Source of the DNA: Torymus aiolomorphi
Lineage: Eukaryota > Arthropoda > Insecta > Hymenoptera > Torymidae
DNA: 64,000 nucleotides
Assembly (NCBI GenBank): GCA_036365515.1
Contig: CM070877.1
Coordinates: forward strand, 12,654,601-12,718,600
Direction: 5' to 3'
The position numbers and the translations under genes are program-made. This document shows, piece by piece, positions 42,281-54,500 of the stretch (position 1 is the stretch's first letter; each line of letters starts with the position of its first letter). The notes under the pieces are model-generated. The model saw only the letters and a list, made by a program, of their open reading frames with translations. It made no database searches and was not told the DNA's origin.

Positions 42281-45200
42281 CGTGTATGTGTGTATACGAC
42301 GCGCTAATGACCGTTCTAAGTTTGCTGGCGCGGCCGGGCGACGAACTTTCAAAGGTCCAAGAGGGGGAGAGAGAGAGCTCTCTATTCCGGTTGACACGCG
42401 CACAGGTGCAGAAGAGGCCGCGCGGAGAGAGAGAGAGTTTATTTAGCGAGAGTGGAGTGCGTGGAATTCGAAGAGGGTGTTAAGGTGATTTGAGGGAGAG
42501 AATAAAGAGGAGCGCGCGAAGCCTGGAGAGCGCGCAGAGCGTGCGAGTGAGTGAGTGATTGGAGGGAAAGTGAGAATTGGCGGTGGTGATTTATGGAGTC
42601 GCGTAGGGGGATTTGGAATTGAAAATATTAGCGTTAAATTGTCGACGGTTTAGCGAGGTTGGGAGATTGGGAGTTCTTTCGAAGTGTTTTCACTGAAATG
42701 AATATTTGATAGAAAGTATGGGAAATCTTGTGAAATAGAAGTGTATAAAAAATGGCTAAGAGAGAATGACATTGCATGATTGCAGAAAATATAGATTTGT
42801 CACTGAGAATATAGTTGCAGAGTGTAGGAAACTATTAAACGGGATTTGTGAGGCTTTCCTAACAACGTAGAAATTATTCTTGGGTTACATCAGCAAATTT
42901 TCAATTTCAAATTACGAACTACCATCGTCAACGTCTTTGCCCGTTTGAACACGTGGAATCGTTTTTCATTTACAACAAAGCGATCAATAGCAGCGTAGTT
43001 TTTACCTAATTCCCACCAAACGGCCATTTCCAACCCGTTACACGTCCCGCAAAAACTTCCTCTATCAGGATCCGCACACAGAGAAAACGTTTGACGCCCC
43101 CGCGCATCACTGTCTATACAACTCCCTCTCCCTCCTTCCTTCGTGAAAGCTCGAAAAGTTTTTTAATGAAAAACGATTCCTCCCCCCCATCGCAAAAATC
43201 GCTCGGTCTGACGGACAGGTCCGCTCGCGTGCGCAGGTATTTCGCGGTGCTTAATTTTCAGGTGGACGGGGGGTGAAAAAATCTCGGCGCAATTTGCCGG
43301 TCCGTTTCCTTAAACTGCGCGGCCCCTAGTCGTTTCGTTTAGCTGTGTGCGCCTGTATGAGAGTTTTTCGCGCGTAGTGTGCAAACGGAGACGTTTTGTT
43401 GCAGCGGTTAGTTGGATTGTATAGTTTCTAGTTTTAGTGTTGTGGCAGTGCGGGGGCGGAACACATTTGAAATGGGCTCTTTAGAGGATGCAATTTTTGG
43501 CACTGGTTTTGGGAGTATGTTTGTTGGGGGTGTGCAGAGTCGATGGGATATGGTTTAATCTAGGAGTTCCGGTTATTTGAAAATTTGAGATAAATGTGTG
43601 GCAAATTTAATGACAATGATAAGTATAAGGTATTTTCAGGATGATAATGAAAAATTTTAATGCTGTCGATGAATGCATTTAAAGTTTTGATTGAAACGAG
43701 AAAGGGGAAAAAATTCAAATCACATTTGTACGTCAAAAAGTTTGAAAGCTCTACATTTAGCACAGTAGATGCATGTCAAACACAGTCAGACATTAATTTT
43801 GCTCATAATTCGAAACATTTTATTTTATGTCTATATTCATTTTCTCAACTATTGATAAAAGTTCGTTTTAACCCTTTCAAGCACGGTGAAAGGACTCACT
43901 CCCGACCTATGAGCATGATCATCTTTTCCATTTTTTAGATAATTTCTTTTCAATTTCTCTAGAGTTTTTTGTAAATTCATTATTCTAGCATGTTGGGGAA
44001 TGAAAAATTCTGCTCCATTTTTATAACGTTTTAATGAATTTGTTAATATTAATAAACAAATACTGAAAAAGATCACTTTTTGCAAGAAAAATGCGTTCTT
44101 GATAGGGTTAAGACAATTGTGATGGTGACATAACGATTGCAATAGATTACATTGGCTACCAAACACTACCACGTAAGTATATTTACCCTCCGTTTACTAA
44201 GCACTTTAAAGCTCTGTTGAGACACAATACGTTGCCCCCTTTTATACCCGTATTACCCGTAACCGAACAGTCGACTATTTCTGCCCACTTCCGACGACCA
44301 TTTCCTCCAACGAGCGACCGAAACATCACATGTCCAACCCCTTCCCTCGCCCGAAAATCTCAAAAACGCAATTCGCAACCTCCACCCTCCTTCCGTTTAT
44401 CAGCACCCATACGCTCGCGCGCTATATACTCGCGGGCGCCGCTATCGACGCTGCGGCGTTCGTATAGCCGCCGCCGCTACGCGCACGTGCTCGCACTGCA
44501 GCATCTCTCTCTCCCGCGGCGCGGCGAGACGGCGGCGGCTATACGGCGGCGACACAGAGTAGCGCTGCAGCAGCACATAGCGTAGCGCGCGAGCGCGAAT
44601 TCCCGCGTGCATGTCAATATTTTCGGCGCGATCGTGTGGGTGGGGGGAGGAGGGAGAGAGAGAGAGATGGATGGATAAATGTGGGTGGATCGAGGGGGTA
44701 GGTAGGAAGGGTGGTTTTTGGGGAAGTTGGGGTGCTTGGAGGGGGACAATGGTGTTAGGGTAGTACGTGAGTGTCCTGTTATTAAATGGTAATAGGGAGG
44801 TATGGTAGGTCCGTCCTAATCGTAAGCTGATTGGGTACTTCTCGGTGTAAAGCTGGATGATATACTTTTTGGATCGTTTTGAAATGCTTATAATTATGTA
44901 CTTCTGTTGGTGGCTGTTTTTCACTCGTAGATGTAGTGTTTGGAGGTACTTTCATTAAGGAGACGTAATTGCAATGAAAATTAGAGGGGTAGGGGAATAC
45001 ATACTTTTAATTGTAGACTAGCAGGATCATTCTCTTACGCTGGTTTAATTGTAGAAGATCAGTGGGTTTTATGTGTAACCGCGCGCATGTGTGTATGTTT
45101 TATGTCAGATTATTGTGGATAATGGCTTAGATTTATTAAATGAAAGAAACGATAAAGTATAACTTTTAAAGCTACTTTTATGAACGTTTAATATATTATT

Positions 45201-45641
45201 TTACGAATATTCATACCATTTCAAAAATAAAATGATAATTGTGATAAGTCGAATTGTATAAGTTGTTTATATTCGTTTATATCCTGATCGATATCATTTC
45301 TTCAAAAAGAATATACGTATGAGCAAAAATGGCTAAACTGTTAACCATTATCCAATCTAAATTTATTTTACCTTTATTTACCACGGTACAAAAACCATTC
45401 ATCATCATTAACTAAATATTTAAGTAAATTCTAATATTAGCAAAATCAAAATACTATCTGATAAACTTTCATAATTCCATTATTTCCAGCAGTCCCTCTC
45501 ATCCACACTTGCAAGCACGCCACACACACCTACTCGCCCTTTAACCCAAACACCACCATAACCTAAAATCTAACCCTTCTCGCACCCTCCCGCTACGCTA
45601 CACTATTCCTAAAAAGTAGTAAAAATCATAGCTCCACGAAC

Positions 45642-45722
45642 CTGTCCAACGGAAGGGGCCTGCAGATACGTCGAGACATCCGGTTCCACCATGCAGCTCC
45701 TCAGGGTATCCGGGATGAACAT
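45642..45722 (-). CDS. NFI: Nuclear factor I, coding exon 1
   Basis: The 81-nt coding part gives 27 residues beginning MFIPDTLRSCMVEP and ending QAPSVGQ, with the donor GTTCGTGG directly after CAG. Joined in phase 0 to the exon at 23062 it gives SVGQ-DEFHPF, reproducing the conserved Gln before DEFHPF in vertebrate NFI (LTQ-DEFHPF). I chose the ATG at 45722 because it is the first in-frame ATG; the frame stays open upstream through a GA tract but has no earlier ATG to about 45900. A start at the second Met (residue 11) is possible. The exon lies inside a CpG-rich island, as expected for a promoter-proximal exon. The assignment rests on the junction and frame, since the 27 residues carry no domain of their own. 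Confidence 0.75.
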
Positions 45723-45748
45723 GAGTAGGTGGGACTCTGCCGGTCCAG

Positions 45749-45783
<35 letters not shown>

Positions 45784-46340
45784 CTCTCTCCCCTCTCCTC
45801 CCGCTCGCTTATACCCGACGACCGCGTAACAACAACAACAATCAATAACAACAACAAAGAGCGGCTGGAATGAAAAAGCACAGGAGCGCGCTCATCCGCT
45901 GCCGAGTAGGCAGTAGTATAAGCGGCTGCTGCTCTGCTGCTGCTTGCCGCGCCCAGGCACGCCGGGCATCCTACCTAACGCGGGCCACACTCCTCACTCG
46001 ACTGACTCTCTCTCTGCCGCGCGCCCGCGCTGCACTTCCGCGGCAGCAGCAGCTTTCTCCGCGCGCCGCGAGCCGCTTGCTTTTTCCCTCCCCCTCTCTC
46101 TCCCTCTCTCCCTCTCTCTTTTGCCAGAGAAACAGAGAGAGAGCTTTCAAGCGCGCGCGCGCAAGCTCGCAAAGCGGAGGGGATGGGCGCCGCGTCGGCG
46201 CTCGAGAGAGCCGGGGTGAGGGGAGAGAGGGGGAGGAGGGGTGGCAGAGAGAGGCAGTGGAGGGTGGAGAAGAGATTTTGGAAAGGGATGGAGTGGGGCT
46301 TTTTTGGGGGCGAAGGGGCGGGGGATGAATGGAGGGTTTT
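45723..46340 (-). promoter_or_regulatory. NFI: NFI 5' UTR and promoter island
   Basis: This is a CpG-rich island containing a CT tract (GA on the coding strand) at about 45750-45790, only about 30 nt upstream of the start codon, plus CGCG runs. Flank skew is extreme: 45481-45600 has 53 C and 9 G, and 46261-46380 has 5 C and 60 G (hand counts). No TATA box is assigned. The transcription start is not located. Confidence 0.5.
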
Positions 46341-47771
46341 GGTTTTGGAATGATGGAGGTTTATGGTGTGGGAGGGCGCTGTGTGGTTGTTGTTAATTTT
46401 TGCTATTGTTTTTGTTTGTTTGGTAAATGTAAGTGTAAAGAACAACCTACGTTCTACAATTACGACCCATAGTTGCCTTCGGAGCACTTCCGCGCTCCTT
46501 GATTGCGAATTTTGATAATATATATTGAGAATTTTAAGAGTGAATCATGTATTAGAAAATTATGCCGTGTCAAAATTTAAGATAGGTATTAGACTGCGCT
46601 ATAATTTTATTATTATGTCAAAGTAACTTTTGTTGGTGGATTTGGATAAGTCTCCTAACTCATCGACGTACTATTAATAAAATTATGTAGCAGTGCCAAT
46701 AATTTTAATTCTTAAGTAAAGAAGATTTCAGAACACATTATTCTCTTCAGCGTACAATAGAGGAATATAGTTTAATTTGACAAAATGCTTTCAGTATTTT
46801 CGTAATTAACGTAAGTAGATAAAGCTAAGCCTAGTAAGACATTAAATAAAGAGCACTTGAATCAATTTCATGGCCTCTCGAACCCAAAAGCTTAAACTCA
46901 CTACTTAAATACAATATTATTTTTACTAAATCTAGCTGTAACAACTGACCATCAATGTGCTATAACAATTGTCCACGTACACTCTCAAAAACCCACATCA
47001 CGACGCGCTCAACATCCACCCTCTTCCCATAAAAAGCGCGCCCCATCCTCAGCAAGCCGTTTAAACTCCTCTGAAATTGTTTAGAACCCATAAAAGAGCA
47101 ACTCTACCCCCAGCCCTCCGTGCCTCTCAACCCTAGGCAAACTTTACAGCCGCGCGTCCCTAAAATTCGCGCGCGCTTTTTCTCCGTTTGTTTTTCCCGG
47201 CGCGCCGGCGGAAATGAAGGAGAATGGATGGCCCCTCGCGCTAGCGCTGCAGGGATTTTTCCTCGGCGACGCTCCTTCGCTCCTCTTTTTTTTTATATAC
47301 GTATATAGGACTTGGAGCTTGCTATTTTTCTCTCTTACGCCGCTGAGCAAATTTCGGGTCCAGCTAGTGATTTTTCGCTCTTAGGTTGCGGGAAAAGAGT
47401 GTTTTTAACGCGTACATCGCGCGCTTTGAAGTTTTAAAAGGACCGCGTGGTTAGTGGCGAGGCAGGTTTGTAAATCGAGTGTTTTTTTCTTGGGTGGATG
47501 GGGCGAAGAAAGAAAAGTGTGGAGTGAAAATTTTTCGTGGATGGGGGTTGAGTAATGGTTGCTCGTGGAGTCGAGGAATCTAAGAGAAGTCGGATATAAT
47601 ATATCTACAATGATGGGATGTTGTATTTTATGAATGAATATCGTGAAGGAATGCGCATGTTGTTGGGATATGGAGCGCGATTTTTATTATTTAATTTGAT
47701 TTTTATTGTTTTGAATGATGCAGTTATTTATGGCGGGTATCCCATACAGCATTCGATATTTACTGATCAAT

Positions 47772-47863
47772 ATATTGTGACAATATTATTTTACAATATT
47801 CTGTAATACGTATGCAATATTGTTGAATCTGCCCAGTCTTGTAAAATAATACTGTCACAATAT
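47772..47863. repeat. Short hairpin-forming inverted repeat
   Basis: The 25-nt arms 47772-47796 and 47839-47863 are reverse complements with one mismatch, separated by 42 nt. The size is in the range of insect pre-microRNAs, though the loop is long. It may equally be a MITE remnant. Confidence 0.55.
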
Positions 47864-48476
47864 GGAGGAAAGATAAAAGTGCTATGTATATGGGATAAAA
47901 CTGAAAATAATATATAACTTGTCTGGCTTGAGTATGCTTTTTACTACAACTTATCGCAATTGGTATCTTAGATTCGACGTATATTTATAACTTTATTAAA
48001 GAATATTGTTTACTTAGTACTCAGTATACATTTTTTATACAAGAGTTACTTGAATAAAATGGAAATTGACAATCTATTCTGATAATTTTGGACCAAAAAA
48101 TCTGGTTACTAAATATGTTTTGAATTAAAAACTTCATCCAGCACAAAATTATAAAATGACTATAATACATCATCATAAATTTACAACTCAAAAAGACACT
48201 AAATTCATCCTTAAAACAACTCAATCACCCTCAAATTGCAATCCTCTCCCCCCAAAAAAAACTCAACGACCCTCTTCACCCCATCAAACCTATCAAACAA
48301 ACGTAACATTCCTCGGATCCCATAAGAAACGCTAGCGGCGCGTCTTTTATTCCCATCCGTCGCTCCTGCAGCGCGCGTGGGATGCTCGCTTTATTGCTCC
48401 TCTCCAAAGGCGGGCGGCTAAACAGAGGAAAGGATTATATGCGCGCACACTCCGGTAACCGAGAGGGAGGAAGAGC

Positions 48477-48509
<33 letters not shown>

Positions 48510-49843
48510 TCTAATCCCTAAGGGGCTGCTGCTGCTCTCGCATGCTGATTTGTTTGTGCGGAAAAGGAGGGAGGAACGCGAGCATCTTGACATCCATACG
48601 GATGTATGTAGATGTGATCGCGCGGGGGGGTGGAGAGGAGTATTGAGTTTTCTATGAGGGTTGGTGGTAGATAGTTGATTTTTAGTTTCTTGTTTTCTTT
48701 TTTTAGATTTACGTTGCGTTGTTCGTCCAAATAACATGGAAGATTTCTTTATATGTTGCTATGTCTCTGAAATAAATACCGCTTGTCGATTATATTGAAA
48801 ATTATACCATATTATTCCTCTTGATTTCTAGTTTTATGCCTCACGGTTAAAAAAAAATCACAACGAAAACTTTTTTGACAGTAAATCAAAATGTATTTTT
48901 TCAACGAGCTTAGATAAGGTTAACGCTGCAAGTTTGAAGTCAAATATTTCTATTTTGAATGCCGCTTTGGATGTCGGGTTTTGAAGCGTGTACTAAGGAC
49001 ACTAAATTAAGCTTTCTCAACAAGTTTCAGAAAAATCCTAAGAAATGTGATTTTTCGGAGAACGTCCTCAAATGAAGACTATCTATTGAGTGTAGGAATT
49101 TTTACATTCGGTTAGGGATGTTGCTGTCTACGTCAGAGACATTAAAGATACTAATTCTATATTTTTTGACAGTGATTTTGATCTTATTTTGTTTTCGATA
49201 GATCAATGATTAGTGAATAACTGAGATGACGGTTAATTATGTCGAGGATCATTTAAAGCTATAAAAGCGGTAAGATAAGAAAACGAAAATGTCTCGTTAC
49301 GTGGATAGGCAAATGAATGTGAAAATATTCAAAATATGAATGAAATAGTATCATTTTTTTTAAGATAATCTAACACTTTTATATAGTTTTATGTATATAT
49401 AAGCTTCTATTTTTATTATAAGGATTTATTTATATTACTTTCGCAGGTGAACGTTATGAATAAAATTCAATGTGAAAGTATATTAACCGATAACGCGACA
49501 TTAATAAACCATAAATAAGTAGTAATATCCATACTCATGACAGACCGCGATAACCTTCTGTCTATTATCTTTTATTATATACTCAGATCCTGGAATTCAT
49601 AAATGTTCGCGGAATAACACGAGATTCTAATATTATGAATAGATCATTATAATAGGTAGTTATTTTTTAGATCAAAAAATTTTGACATCATTCTCCCATC
49701 TCTCAAATTTGACTATAGAAATGACTTTACCCAACACCTCCACTATATTCCAAAATACCTTCAACCATTCTAACTCAATCCCCTGTTCTCCACACATCGA
49801 CTAGCATCAAGCAAACCCAATAAACCAACCTTTCTCTATCTTC

Positions 49844-49846
<3 letters not shown>

Positions 49847-49904
<58 letters not shown>
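49847..49904. repeat. (CT)n microsatellite
   Basis: A CT run of about 29 units followed by TTCTCT, on the C-rich left flank of the 50.1-kb island. Confidence 0.95.
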
Positions 49905-49911
<7 letters not shown>

Positions 49912-50990
49912 ATATTCAATTTATTTAAATAACCAGGCGAACCCATAAACTCCCACCTACACACACATGCTTCTCGCGGTCACGGGAGAGCGAAAAACGC
50001 GCGCGTTTTGCGAAATTCCTGGAGAGAGAGACGCGCTGCCGCGTGCGAAACGCAGCCGAGTATAGGAGCTCGCTGCATGCAGCACGCGCACGCGGGCTGT
50101 GTGTGCATGATGGTGCAGTCGTCGAGGCGCGCGCCTGACGCGCATGACGATTATATACGCGAGTATATACCGAGCTCTCGTAGATATATATATATGGCCG
50201 TTACGACGAGCGTGCGGATTCGAGAGCAAGTGAAGAGAGGATATATGTTAGGTGCGGGTGTATAGGTATAGAGGTTGACTATATTGACGATGGTATGGAG
50301 ATTTGGAGGGGAAATGAGGTTTTTAGGGGAAATGCTTTTTTTTTTGTTGTAGAAAGTTTTGCTTTTCGCATGTTTAGTTTTCGAAATGACAGGGCTATGA
50401 TTAACCGTGAACTTTTTTGGTTGGTAGGTGAGTAAGCGTTTTATGTACTTTAAAATTATACCAAAGCATTTACATCAATTATAAAGCTTGTAAATTAATT
50501 CAGTGTTCAAATCAGTTAACTAAATGTAGGGAAAACGAATAAGCCATGATTAATAATCTATAGTTGTAGAACAAAGGTTTAATAATTAATTATCTCGTAA
50601 TAAAAATAAATATATCATTTTGAAGAATATGTAAAAAAATATTTATAAAATAATATGATGGTTTGACAAAATGATATATTATATTATAATACAAGGTTAA
50701 TAATTTTTTTCTGAAAATAAAAACAATTAACTTCTCAAGTTTGTCATCAGACGATATTTTATTTAGTAATGTTTTTAAAAAGCCATTTGCTGCATAATTA
50801 TTCCTTGCACATCATTTTGGAAATTATTGCAATATATGGCTTTATGAGTATAACAATATTATTGAATTTGCAAGCACGTACAATCACGTCAAAGTACCAA
50901 ATTGTAAAAGTAAAAGAGTTTTATTAAATTAGAAAATTAAAGTAGCGTAAGAAAGGACCAAAAATACTGTTATAAGGTACAATGAATCAA

Positions 50991-52627
50991 CAGCGAACGT
51001 GTATCCAGATGTCCGAGCGAGTTTTTATTATAAATATAAGGTATAAGATGGTAAAGAGCAGATTGTAAATATACCTCGCATGAGATACAAATCACGGTAT
51101 ACAACAGAATTCTCTCCCTCTCTTCCTCTCCCTCTCTCTTTCGCTCTCGAGCTCATTGGATATTCCGCGCGTCAGTTGTCCGTCGCACGCGGAACAAGTT
51201 TTATACACGTACATATGCGCACGCGTGTAACGATGGCGCATACTTATACGCAATGCGTGTGTAATTGGCAGTCGTTGAACTCGATACGCGCATCATACTG
51301 TCTCTGTTTTCCTCGTTTTTCTTAGTTAGTTGCTCTCGAGAACATTGCGTGTGGACGTTATATTTAATTAATAATAATCCATTTTCATTTTCTTAATACA
51401 CTGAACCACTCTCATAGCGGCGCGAGCATTTATCCTCGTCCCTACAACTTACTTGAGCTCCTTACATAATACGTAATAACTTTTTTTTCTTTTTAATACA
51501 ACTTATTCTCATCCTCGATGCTCACATTATTATTATTTTTTTTCTTATTTCCATTATTCTTACGTTGCGCGCGTATAAGCGTATAATGATCTTAGAAGTG
51601 ATAACGTAACACATTCTCCCCCAGCTAATATACGAGAAAGTCGGCATCGCGAGGAAAAAATCATTATTGTGTGTGTATGTATAATATTCGTCTTTTTCTG
51701 CGTTATAATTCGTATAAGATAGATCCGTACGTGATCATGTATATTTGATAGAAACGTTTTGATATCAAACTTTTTTTTTCTGTGTAAAATTCATGCATAC
51801 TTGTATTAAGAATTTATTGAGTTAGATGCACAACTATAACAATTTTTTTCCCCCAGGACTTCTAACTAATTTAGAAAGTATATATAAAATGTCAGGTAAT
51901 ATTACAGTAGTAAATTAAAAAAAGCTACGCATTGCTTATTAAATGCCAATCTCAGTCGGAATACTCGCGATCATTCTTAAAATAATATTGCGACTCGGTA
52001 AAAAAAAGTCCTGAGTCTAAACGAACTACTAACATTTTTGCAAGAATACTCTCGTCAATAAACATCGAGCTGTTATTAAACGTTTGTGACCAATGTAGAC
52101 CAATCGCTAAATCGGCCCTTAAATGCCTTCGCTATTGTTTCTTCAACATATCATGAAGACGTTTTCAGTGACATTCCTCTCACCTACTTTTACTGGCACA
52201 AGAATTTCTGTAGATTACTCGAATAATTAATAATTATTGTACACCTAAAAAATTACAAATTTGCAAAATCTTTAATAGCAAATAGATACTATAAAATTTA
52301 CGGTCTTTTTTTCGAAATAATGATCATTTAAGTAAAGTACACCGTTGTGTCGGTAAAATAGGATTCTAGAACTCACTTAAGATCACTACACACATACAAA
52401 AAATTGGCATTCATCCCACAGTTCATATCTTTTTTTTTTTTTCTTTAGCACGTCGATCTCCACTCGTACGATGCACTACCAACAGTGATAACAAGGTAAA
52501 GTTTGGTACTACTCCAGAGTGCACGAAACCAGAGATAGATAACAGATGATAGGTGGTTTTCTTAACAGAATACATCCATGTCGCAATTGCATTCTTGTTT
52601 CCTTTGAATGTTAGTACCATCTTAGGA
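50991..52627 (-). other. ARPC4 3' UTR and downstream region
   Basis: AT-rich sequence follows the ARPC4 stop codon in gene direction. One AATAAA on the minus strand lies at 51813-51818 and others lie beyond, so the polyadenylation site is not fixed. A small GC-rich patch with CT-rich left side is at about 51110-51340. No further gene is recognised. Confidence 0.35.
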
Positions 52628-53884
52628 CTAGAACTAAAAAATGAAATATAAAATGATTAATTAGATATTCTGAACAAGTAAACAAAATTAATTCATCTAC
52701 TTACCCTTTTTAAAAATTCTTCAGCACATGTGCGAGCTCTAGCATTCATTGACAGTTTCATTTCACTTATCTCCCTATCGATTTCCTCCATAAAATGGAT
52801 AACAAAATCTACGATTTTGTGCTTGTACATTTGCTCCGTATGAATATTTGTAATTAAAAAGCTAATATCATAACCCTGAAACAAATTTGAATCCAAGTTA
52901 AAATTTATTAATTAAGCAATAAACTAATTAAAATGCATTAAACATACTGGTATGGGTTTCCTCCTCAAAATCATAAAGTTTTCTGCTCTCATCATCATAA
53001 ACCTTGTAAACTTATGACACAGGATTCTTTCCAGATCATCCACTTGTTTTACAGCTATACTTATTCTCATACTGTTTATACTAGACTCAATAAGAACCTT
53101 TTCATTGGCATTTCTGCTAATTGATATCGGCGTCAGAAGCAACTCTTTGCTTGCCCTTACTTCGACTTCTGGTTTATTGTGTTTTTCAACAATTTGAGAT
53201 GAAAAGTTTTCGAGACACATGGCAGCAGTCAGTGTGCGCCTCACTGCTGTGAGGTAAGGCTTCAAAGAACTCGACTGAAATGAAAATTTATCAAAATTAA
53301 ATACCTTGAATAAATAATTTGAGTGAGTACCTGAAAAAGAATAAATCTAGATCAAATGACTATATACTACTTATAAAACATAAAATAAAAGTAATAGAAA
53401 AAAGAATTGAATTTTTTTTATAAATCTATATCACAAAATTAAAACATAGTTATTTATCAAACATATCACTAATTTCTACAATTAATAAGTAAAACTGATA
53501 TTTTACTGTCAATTATGAATAAATAAAATATAATTATCATTTTAATATATAAAATTCTTTCAATGAGAAAATATGAGCAGTTTCAATTATCTATCATAAT
53601 ATTTGTTTAGTGTACAATAAGGGCACTATTAGTATTTTCCTTTTTAGCATTTGCACATTTTTCACCAAAATTGACAGAGTTTAAACAATTAATTAGGTCA
53701 TACAAAATATTATCTTTTATTCCACAATCCTTTCTATACTATAAACCTTTCGTCGTTATGTATACATAAATAGAACGTTAAATCATCCCAGTGCTTGTTT
53801 ATACTTTATGATACATGATAGCTATGACTTCATGACTCCACTTCGCGACTCCAAAGTAGATTTCGGAGCATCTCAACTCACCAT
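52628..53884 (-). CDS. ARPC4: Actin-related protein 2/3 complex subunit 4 (p20-ARC), complete
   Basis: The Arp2/3 complex nucleates branched actin filaments in the cytoplasm; ARPC4 with ARPC2 forms its structural core. Coding exons (minus strand): 53884-53882 (ATG only), 53274-52948, 52875-52705 and 52633-52628 (Phe, stop). They sum to 507 nt, or 168 residues plus stop, the usual family length. Landmarks include [84 protein letters not shown] and AEEFLKRF. All introns have GT..AG ends: ATG-GTGAGT, CCA-GTATGT, AGG-GTAAGT; acceptors TTTCAG, TTTCAG, TTTTAG. Introns are 607, 72 and 71 nt. An in-frame TGA lies 12 nt before the ATG, fixing the start. One difference is Pro-Gly at the exon 2/3 junction where other animals have Glu-Gly. 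Confidence 0.95.
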
Positions 53885-54500
53885 TTTCTTAATTCACTTG
53901 TCCTTCTCAGAGCCCACAGATTTCCAAACTACTCCGCCAAACTAATCTCCAAAAAGCTTATTGATTCCCTGCCAAACACAAATAGTACTCTCTCCTGACT
54001 CTTGACGGCGAGACAAATCACCCGCGGGGACCCTGTATCGCCCATAACCTCAACGCCACCCACACACGATGCACCTCACACCACTCACCATCTTTGCTGG
54101 GGCGAAATCCGGCGCTCCACGCGAACCTTCTTCCTTTTTTTTCGTCTCCTTAATTAACGAGATGTGCGCCTGGACGAGAGGACGAGCTGCTGCTTCACTC
54201 TCACCGATATGCGCGCAGGAAGTGACACATCACGTTGCGCACCGAGTAGTCGTCGCCGCTGTCCGTGTCATGCAGCTAGCTATCGCAGCAGGGGCTGGGT
54301 CTCCGTCGCCCGTTTCGGCTTTCCCTTGATAGACAGATATAGGTATATGCGTGTGTATTCGCGATTCGGAGCTAAGTGTTTTGCGCGTGTGTGAGAACTG
54401 AAACTTGAAAGCCGAGGTATAAAAAAGGAGATGGACGCGGCGGTGTAAAGTGCGCATGCGCTGTCGCGGGAGATTTGATGATTAATCATTGACCGGATTA
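53885..54500 (-). promoter_or_regulatory. ARPC4: ARPC4 5' UTR and promoter island
   Basis: The C-rich flank (53880-54110) is followed by a GC-rich, CG-dense core to about 54470. The expected 5' UTR continues upstream of the ATG at 53884. Frames in the core on both strands are compositional. No TATA box is assigned. Confidence 0.45.

Larger units (their letters stand above)
37541..45480. promoter_or_regulatory. GC-rich islands near 37.7, 38.9, 39.7, 40.8, 42.3, 43.25 and 44.5 kb
   Basis: These are seven CpG-rich islands about 0.8-1.5 kb apart with the same skew flip. Around the 44.5-kb island, 44281-44400 has 51 C and 13 G, while 44641-44760 has 3 C and 65 G (hand counts). CAG/CAA repeats occur at 37565-37585 and 39612-39665, where a poly-Gln frame is compositional. 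Sequence between the islands, including 41200-42000 and 44770-45480, is AT-rich with no gene. Confidence 0.4.
23063..45641 (-). other. NFI: NFI intron 1
   Basis: This 22.6-kb intron lies between the donor after Gln-27 (GTTCGTGG) and the acceptor TGATTGCAG. It carries about 16 GC-rich islands, several GA/CT microsatellites and one 2.7-kb inverted-repeat element. An alternative first exon of NFI could sit in one of the islands, but none is identified. Confidence 0.85.
46341..50990. other. NFI upstream / NFI-ARPC4 intergenic DNA
   Basis: The sequence is AT-rich with three further skew-flipping GC islands near 47.25, 48.45 and 50.1 kb. The first has a C-rich left flank at 46970-47120 and a G-rich right flank at 47440-47580. 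A GA tract lies at 48477-48503 and a CT tract at 49847-49904. No coding region is recognised. Non-coding 5' exons of NFI may be here. Confidence 0.35.

Noticed and set aside
43849..44172. 107-codon minus-strand frame
   Set aside because: No recognised domain, not in an obvious gene context; chance ORF in moderately AT-rich sequence is as likely.
45482..45881. A longer NFI amino terminus running upstream through the GA tract
   Set aside because: The frame is open but contains no ATG upstream of 45722, and the residues would be Arg-Glu repeats of the microsatellite.
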